A stretch of DNA of 28,710 nt from CAADGL01 sp964643885 (GTDB taxonomy: Bacteria; Planctomycetota; Phycisphaerae; UBA1845; Fen-1342), in assembly GCA_964643885.1 (NCBI GenBank), contig CAZXUI010000059.1:1-28710 (forward strand), written 5' to 3'. The notes beneath the pieces were generated by a model that was not told the origin of the DNA, ran no database searches, and saw only the letters and a list, made by a program, of their open reading frames with translations. The translations under genes were made by a program, and so were the position numbers. How positions within the stretch are numbered: the first letter of the stretch is position 1; every line of letters starts with the position of its first letter. Shown piece by piece: positions 25,000-28,710 of this stretch.

Positions 25000-25315
25000 A
25001 CGGCGTGGCAAGCGCGAAAATTCTCCATGGCTCTCGGTCGGACGTACCCGCAAACCGATCTAAGCGCCTTGCTCAAAACCGGTTACGATTTCGCAATTCC
25101 CGCCGGGCGACCGCCGGAAACCCGCCCCAACCGCACCCGGAAGGTCCGCTTGGACACGCTCCCGGCCCGTGCGAACCGTGCTTTCACACACCAGCCCGCG
25201 CGAAATGCCGCACCATCGGCCCGGGCGGACTGAGGTGGGCTGCGTTCCGTGAGCACACCCGCGGCCCCGGCCACCCTCGCACTTCTCACAGCAGCGGCAA
25301 CCAGGCTCCGGCCAG

Positions 25316-25381
25316 CGGCAAAGAGAAGCTTTGCCAAACCTGATCTGGCCGGCGGCAAAGAGGATCTTTGCCGTACCTGAT
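25316..25381. promoter_or_regulatory. Tandem 19-bp dyads, candidate sigma-54 activator (enhancer) sites
   Basis: GGCAAAG-AGAAG-CTTTGCC (25317-25335) and GGCAAAG-AGGAT-CTTTGCC (25354-25372) are perfect dyads with seven-base arms and five-base centres, within a 29-bp repeat unit of 37-bp period that ends cctgat in both copies. They lie about 65-125 bp before the start site expected from the sigma-54 motif at 25414. NtrC sites also have six-base arms around five bases. The alternative is a hairpin-forming dispersed repeat, since as RNA each dyad would form a seven-bp stem. Confidence 0.55.
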
Positions 25382-25413
25382 TCCCGGCGGAGCGGCCGCT
25401 CGCGCCGCGAGTG

Positions 25414-25429
25414 GGGAACGCTACTTGCA
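25414..25429 (+). promoter_or_regulatory. Sigma-54 promoter of the hydrogenase operon
   Basis: GGGAAC GCTAC TTGC A (25414-25429) matches eight of ten defined consensus bases, including a perfect -12 TTGC(A) and the invariant GG at correct spacing; the two deviations are the first and fourth bases of TGGCAC. Transcription would start near 25440, leaving a leader of about 285 nt before the first hydrogenase gene. The tandem dyads at 25317-25372 lie at the upstream distance typical of enhancer sites. Confidence 0.5.
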
Positions 25430-25568
25430 TCCCTGAAGCATGACTCGCAGCCGCGAGCGCGGCCGGCGGCGTCGGACCCTCTGACGGGACCTCCGCCCAC
25501 CCCGCTCGCCGAGAGTCGTGTCCAACCGACGACCGTTCTGCCGAGGCTGCGCGGCGGAGGTCCGTGAG

Positions 25569-25742
25569 ATGAACACAGAACCCGCCCCAGCGCCGTGTCC
25601 GTTCGCCCGCGTCTCACGCGGCAGAGCTACAGCACCGCGCGCGACGACACGGAAACCGGCGAACCAATCGCTGCCCGCGTGCGACATCCGCACAGCCCGC
25701 CGACCGCACGCCGGAGGAACCGCCCCATGTTGGACCGCGTAA
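25569..25742 (+). CDS. Possible small ORF overlapping the hydrogenase beta start
   Basis: A 57-codon frame begins at ATG 25569, eight bases after GGAGG (25556-25560), and ends 13 bp inside the hydrogenase beta gene, so its translation could be coupled to that gene. The product starts MNTEPAPAPCPFARVSRG, is rich in Pro, Ala, Arg and Thr, has three Cys and matches no family I know. Its good ribosome binding site and position in a long leader argue for translation; its composition, like non-coding DNA of this genome, argues against. Confidence 0.25.
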   Translation: MNTEPAPAPCPFARVSRGRATAPRATTRKPANQSLPACDIRTARRPHAGGTAPCWTA

Positions 25743-26827
25743 TACGGCGTCAGAACCTGATCGCCCTGCTCGACGAGCTGCGCCCACGTTTCCGGCTCAT
25801 CGGACCCGTCCGACGAGACCTGCCCGGGGCCAATCCGCCCTATCGACACCTCTACGAGCCGGTAACGTCGGCCGCGCACCTCGACCTGGGCTTCGCCTAC
25901 TGCGTATACAGCCCCAAATGGGCCCTCTTTCCGCCGCGCGACACGCTCTTCACCTTCGAGCGCGAACGCGGCCGCTTCGAAGCACACACGCGGATCGACG
26001 CCCAGCCCACGGCCTTGATCGGTGTGCATCCGTGCGACGTGCACGCCATCCGGCTGCTCGACCGCGTCTTCGAAGCCGACCACCCGGACGCGCACTACCT
26101 CGCCCGCCGCGCGGCGACCTTCATCATCGCCATCGACTGTATTCAACCCTGCCATCCGACCGCTTTCTGTGCCGACATGCACACGAACGAAGTCGACGAG
26201 GGTCCGGATCTGCTGCTCATTCCGCTGGATGGGGCCGACGCCCCGCACACCGGCAAGCACGCCCCGGAGATCGGCTACGGCGTCATCTGCCGCAGCAATG
26301 CCGGCTCCGAGTGGATCAACGAGCCGGTCGGCCGAAATCACTGGCAGATGCCCTCGGCCGCGGACGAGCGGGCCTTCGAGCGCTACCAGGCCGCCAAGCA
26401 GGCGAACTTCAAGCGCCGCATCAGCACGCCGCACAACGAGCTGCCGGAGCTGCTCGACCGATCCTACGACTCGCTGCTCTGGGAGGCCACCGCCCGCCGC
26501 TGCTACTCTTGCGGAAGCTGCAACCTGGTCTGCCCGACCTGCTACTGCTTCGATATTCGAGACGAGAACGAGCTCGACCCGAAGCTCGGCCGCCGCGTGC
26601 GCGTCTGGGATAGCTGCCAACTGCGCGAATTCGCGGTGGTGGCCGGGCCGCACAACTTCCGCCCCAAGGCCTCCTCGCGGCTGCGGCACCGCATGTATCG
26701 CAAGGGCTCGTGGATCCGCCAGCGTCACGGCCTGGCCGGCTGCGTCGGCTGCGGCCGCTGCGACCGGGCCTGCACCGCCAGGATCAATTCCGTCGACATC
26801 TACAACCAGCTCGCGGAGGAGGTTTGA
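25727..26827 (+). CDS. hydB: Group 3b-type hydrogenase, beta subunit (4Fe-4S protein)
   Basis: A 366-residue HydB-type electron-transfer subunit. The N-terminal two thirds have IGVHPCDVHAIRLLDRVF and FIIAIDCIQPC, typical of this family and of related anaerobic sulfite reductase A subunits. Two ferredoxin-like clusters are at the C-terminus: C259, C262, C265, C269 in CYSCGSCNLVCPTCYC, and C339, C342, C345, C349 in CVGCGRCDRACTAR. It carries electrons between the catalytic dimer and the flavin subunit. ATG 25727 follows GGAGGAA by about eight bases; the frame open further upstream is not coding-like. It is the first gene of the operon, with gamma starting two bases after its stop. The beta-gamma-delta-alpha order is that of the sulfhydrogenase (group 3b) operons. 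Confidence 0.88.
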   Translation: MLDRVIRRQNLIALLDELRPRFRLIGPVRRDLPGANPPYRHLYEPVTSAAHLDLGFAYCVYSPKWALFPPRDTLFTFERERGRFEAHTRIDAQPTALIGVHPCDVHAIRLLDRVFEADHPDAHYLARRAATFIIAIDCIQPCHPTAFCADMHTNEVDEGPDLLLIPLDGADAPHTGKHAPEIGYGVICRSNAGSEWINEPVGRNHWQMPSAADERAFERYQAAKQANFKRRISTPHNELPELLDRSYDSLLWEATARRCYSCGSCNLVCPTCYCFDIRDENELDPKLGRRVRVWDSCQLREFAVVAGPHNFRPKASSRLRHRMYRKGSWIRQRHGLAGCVGCGRCDRACTARINSVDIYNQLAEEV

Positions 26828-26828
26828 C

Positions 26829-27686
26829 ATGAGCCTGATCGAAACGCTCCCCGAGACCGCCCCGACGAGCACGTACCTGCCCGAGCCGGCCGTCGTGACC
26901 TCCGTCACGCGCCTGACCGAGCTCGAGACGCTGTTCCACATCCGCCTCGACGGCGGCCGCTCGCTCGACCACCAGCCGGGCCAGTTCGTCCAGGTCTCGC
27001 TGCTGGGGGTGGGCGAATGCCCGATCTCGATCTGCTCATCGCCGACGCGCAACGACGGCTTCGAGCTGTGCGTCCGCCGGGTCGGCGAGGTGACGGAGCG
27101 AATTCACCGCGTTCAGGCGGGCGACGTGCTGGGCATCCGCGGCCCGCTGGGCCACGGCTTCGACATGAGCGAATTGCACGGCCGCGACATCCTGGTCGTC
27201 TCCGGCGGCTGCGGTCTGGCGCCGGCCCGCTCGGTGATTCAGTACGTGATCGACCAGCGCCGCCGCTTCGGACACTTCCACGTGCTCTACGGCGCCAAGA
27301 GCCCCGCCGAGCTGCTCTTCCGCGATGATCTGGAGCAGTGGTCGCGCAACCCGGACGTCAACACCCTGGTCACGGTCGACCGCGGCGACGAGCAGTGGCG
27401 CGGCCACACCGGCGTCGTGACGACGCTCTTTGCGGACCTGCCGCCGCTCGATCCGAAGGAGACGATGGTGGTGGTGATCGGTCCGCCGGTGATGTTCCGC
27501 TTCGTCGTGCTCGAAGTGCTGGCCCGCCGCATCCCGCAGCAGAACATCTTCTGCTCGCTCGAGCGGCGGATGAAGTGCGGCATCGGCAAGTGCGGCCACT
27601 GCCAGGTCAACAACGTCTACGCATGCCTCGACGGGCCGGTTTTCCGGTACGGCCAGCTCAAGGCGCTGCGGGAGGCTCTCGAATGA
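26829..27686 (+). CDS. hydG: Group 3b-type hydrogenase, gamma subunit (FAD/NAD(P)-binding)
   Basis: A 285-residue ferredoxin-reductase-type subunit. Residues 20-115 form the FAD barrel (HQPGQFVQVSLLGVGECPIS, with GVGECPISICSSP at the flavin site). Residues 118-240 form the NAD(P) domain (DILVVSGGCGLAPARSVIQY, HVLYGAKSP, VVVIGPPVMFRFV). The C-terminus has a [2Fe-2S] site, C250, C255, C258 and C266 (KCGIGKCGHCQVNN). It passes electrons between NAD(P)H and the Fe-S chain of the beta and delta subunits. The start ATG 26829 is one base after the hydB stop, with GGAGG just upstream, and its stop overlaps the delta start as ATGA. The symbol follows the sulfhydrogenase nomenclature and is not the [FeFe] maturase of the same name. 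Confidence 0.9.
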   Translation: MSLIETLPETAPTSTYLPEPAVVTSVTRLTELETLFHIRLDGGRSLDHQPGQFVQVSLLGVGECPISICSSPTRNDGFELCVRRVGEVTERIHRVQAGDVLGIRGPLGHGFDMSELHGRDILVVSGGCGLAPARSVIQYVIDQRRRFGHFHVLYGAKSPAELLFRDDLEQWSRNPDVNTLVTVDRGDEQWRGHTGVVTTLFADLPPLDPKETMVVVIGPPVMFRFVVLEVLARRIPQQNIFCSLERRMKCGIGKCGHCQVNNVYACLDGPVFRYGQLKALREALE

Positions 27687-28426
27687 AACCCCGAATCGCG
27701 GTCTTCAGTCTGACAAGCTGCGAGGGCTGCTCGCTGGCGATCCTCGAGCTCGAAGATCAACTGCTCGACATTCTCGGCGCGGTCGAGATCGTCAATTTCC
27801 GCGAGGCCATGACGGAGCGCGACTGGAACATCGACATCGGCTTCGTCGACGGGGCCGTGTCCACGCCCGAGGACGAGCGCGAGATCCGCCACATACGCGA
27901 GTGCTGCAAAATGCTCGTGGCGATCGGCTCCTGCGCGTGCCTGGGCGGCATCAACACCCTCAAGAACTACCAGGCGAAGGCGGACTACGTCCGCCGCGTC
28001 TACGGCGAGCACGGCGACTGGTTCCCCACGCTCGACGCACGGCCGATCTCCGCCGTCGTCAAGGTCGATTACGAGCTGCCGGGCTGCCCGATGGTCAAGG
28101 AGGAGTTCCTCCGCTTCGTGCAGTGCATGCTCGCGGGCCGGCCCTTCCGGCTGCCGGATTACGCCGTCTGTGTCGAGTGCAAGCAGCGCGGCTACGTCTG
28201 CCTGTATGAGCACGGCGAGATCTGCTTCGGACCCGTGACCCGCGCCGGCTGCAACGCCATCTGCCCGCAGTACGGATCGAAGTGCGAAGCCTGCCGCGGA
28301 ACCGTCAGCGACGAGGCCCTGCAGGCCGCCGCGATCAACATGCGCGACCAGTACGGCGTCCCGCTCGAGAAGACCCTGGCCGGGCTGCGCCTCTTCGGCG
28401 CACACCAGAAAGAAACGCTGCCATGA
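27683..28426 (+). CDS. hydD: Group 3b-type [NiFe] hydrogenase, small (delta) subunit
   Basis: A 247-residue small subunit of the F420-nonreducing/NAD(P)-linked class, without a Tat leader, so cytoplasmic. The proximal cluster ligands start with C13 and C16 in SLTSCEGCSLAILELE, and continue with GSCACLGG and ELPGCPM. The C-terminal third has more cysteines (CVECKQRGYVCLYEHGEICF, then GCNAICPQYGSKCEACRG) for medial and distal clusters. It overlaps gamma by four bases and is followed, by another ATGA overlap, by a 19-codon ORF and then the large subunit gene. It relays electrons from the NiFe site in the large subunit to the beta and gamma subunits. Confidence 0.92.
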   Translation: MKPRIAVFSLTSCEGCSLAILELEDQLLDILGAVEIVNFREAMTERDWNIDIGFVDGAVSTPEDEREIRHIRECCKMLVAIGSCACLGGINTLKNYQAKADYVRRVYGEHGDWFPTLDARPISAVVKVDYELPGCPMVKEEFLRFVQCMLAGRPFRLPDYAVCVECKQRGYVCLYEHGEICFGPVTRAGCNAICPQYGSKCEACRGTVSDEALQAAAINMRDQYGVPLEKTLAGLRLFGAHQKETLP

Positions 28427-28482
28427 ACCGCGACGCGCCCGCGAGACGCACGCCGCGGCCTGCGAGAGAGAGCCTGACATGA
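28423..28482 (+). CDS. 19-codon linker ORF between hydrogenase delta and alpha genes
   Basis: ATG 28423 overlaps the delta stop codon (ATGA, 28423-28426) and its own TGA (28480-28482) overlaps the alpha start (ATGA, 28479-28482), so ribosomes leaving delta could translate it and re-initiate at alpha. The encoded peptide is MNRDAPARRTPRPARESLT, basic and without a known motif. No ribosome binding site of its own is evident, while GAGAGAG precedes alpha. Its role is probably coupling of translation, not the peptide itself. Chance is possible. Confidence 0.35.
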   Translation: MNRDAPARRTPRPARESLT

Positions 28483-28710
28483 ACAACGTGACGATTGACG
28501 TCCGGCATATCACCCGCGTCGAGGGGCACGGAAACCTCAGCGTGCGCCTGCGCGACGGCGAGATCACCAACCTTCAGCTTCAGATCGTGGAGAGCCCGCG
28601 CTTCTTCGAGTCCTTCCTGCGTGGCCGGCACTACAGCGAGGCGCCGCACATCACCTGCCGCATCTGCGGCATCTGCTCGGTCGGCCACACGACCGCCTCG
28701 GTCAAGGGCA
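28479..28710 (+). CDS. hydA: Group 3b-type [NiFe] hydrogenase, large (alpha) subunit, N-terminal part
   Basis: The first 77 codons of the catalytic subunit; the gene runs off the right edge. The start reads MNNVTIDVRHITRVEGHGNL, with the conserved RVEGH (L0) segment. Residues 61-70 are RICGICSVGH, the L1 motif RxCGxCxxxH whose C63 and C66 are nickel and iron ligands. The C-terminal DPCxxC pair lies outside the window. GAGAGAG precedes ATG 28479. In the beta-gamma-delta-alpha arrangement this enzyme couples H2 oxidation or evolution to NAD(P)(H). The subgroup should be confirmed with the full sequence. Confidence 0.92.
   Translation, partial: MNNVTIDVRHITRVEGHGNLSVRLRDGEITNLQLQIVESPRFFESFLRGRHYSEAPHITCRICGICSVGHTTASVKG

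Noticed and set aside
24706..25053. Minus-strand frame across the candidate small RNA as a protein gene
   Set aside because: Cys/Arg/Pro-rich translation without domain or convincing ribosome binding site; it also overlaps the regulator gene's 3' end.
25421..27052. Long minus-strand frame opposite the hydrogenase beta gene
   Set aside because: Shadow; the plus strand encodes two four-cysteine cluster motifs.

Overview
The window looks like chromosomal DNA from a GC-rich planctomycete, probably of the Phycisphaerae type. The reasons are three secreted proteins ending in the same dockerin-like C-tail, a prepilin-type protein with an H-x9-D motif, many short intergenic repeats and a generally loose gene layout. 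This assignment is inferred from gene content only.

Layout. 1-54 is the 5' part of a tRNA-Gly(CCC) running off the left edge. 55-1373 has no intact gene but carries recognisable remains of a YCII/DGPF-type gene followed by an ECF sigma factor. 1374-3260 is a B12-binding radical SAM protein. 3516-7472 (minus) holds a WD40-repeat secreted protein and a secreted HExxH/CARDB protein, both with dockerin tails. 7756-13068 is a TetR-controlled RND efflux locus with two matching operators. 13268-16487 (minus) holds a third dockerin-tailed secreted protein and a pseudopilin. 16768-20764 (minus) is a four-gene cluster in transcription order: cytidylate kinase-like, CoA-transferase/GNAT fusion, DUF2934 and four-CBS protein. 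20997-21539 (minus) is an atypical receiver-only protein. 22158-24736 is a two-component system: a histidine kinase with an N-terminal protoglobin (haem gas-sensor) domain and an NtrC-family sigma-54 activator. 24737-25726 is a 1-kb intergenic region rich in regulatory structure. 25727 to the right edge is the start of a group 3b-type NAD(P)-linked [NiFe] hydrogenase operon (beta, gamma, delta, then the 5' end of alpha).

Main hypothesis. The right-hand 8 kb reads as one gas-responsive regulon. The sensor kinase and sigma-54 activator are encoded beside three sequences matching the sigma-54 -24/-12 consensus: one before the cytidylate kinase/CoA-transferase/CBS operon (20820-20835, minus), one before the hydrogenase operon (25414-25429, plus), and one exact TGGCAC-N5-TTGC match on the minus strand at 24985-24999. 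The last lies just upstream of a long hairpin with a C-rich loop and a T-run, so it may drive a small RNA of about 100 nt. Two tandem 19-bp dyads (GGCAAAG-N5-CTTTGCC, 37 bp apart) lie upstream of the hydrogenase promoter, with an arm/spacer geometry like NtrC enhancer sites. The sequence elements are seen directly; the wiring is inference.

Other points: a 19-codon ORF bridges the hydrogenase small and large subunit genes with ATGA overlaps at both ends; the activator has GAFTDA in place of GAFTGA; and several families of short intergenic repeats are present.
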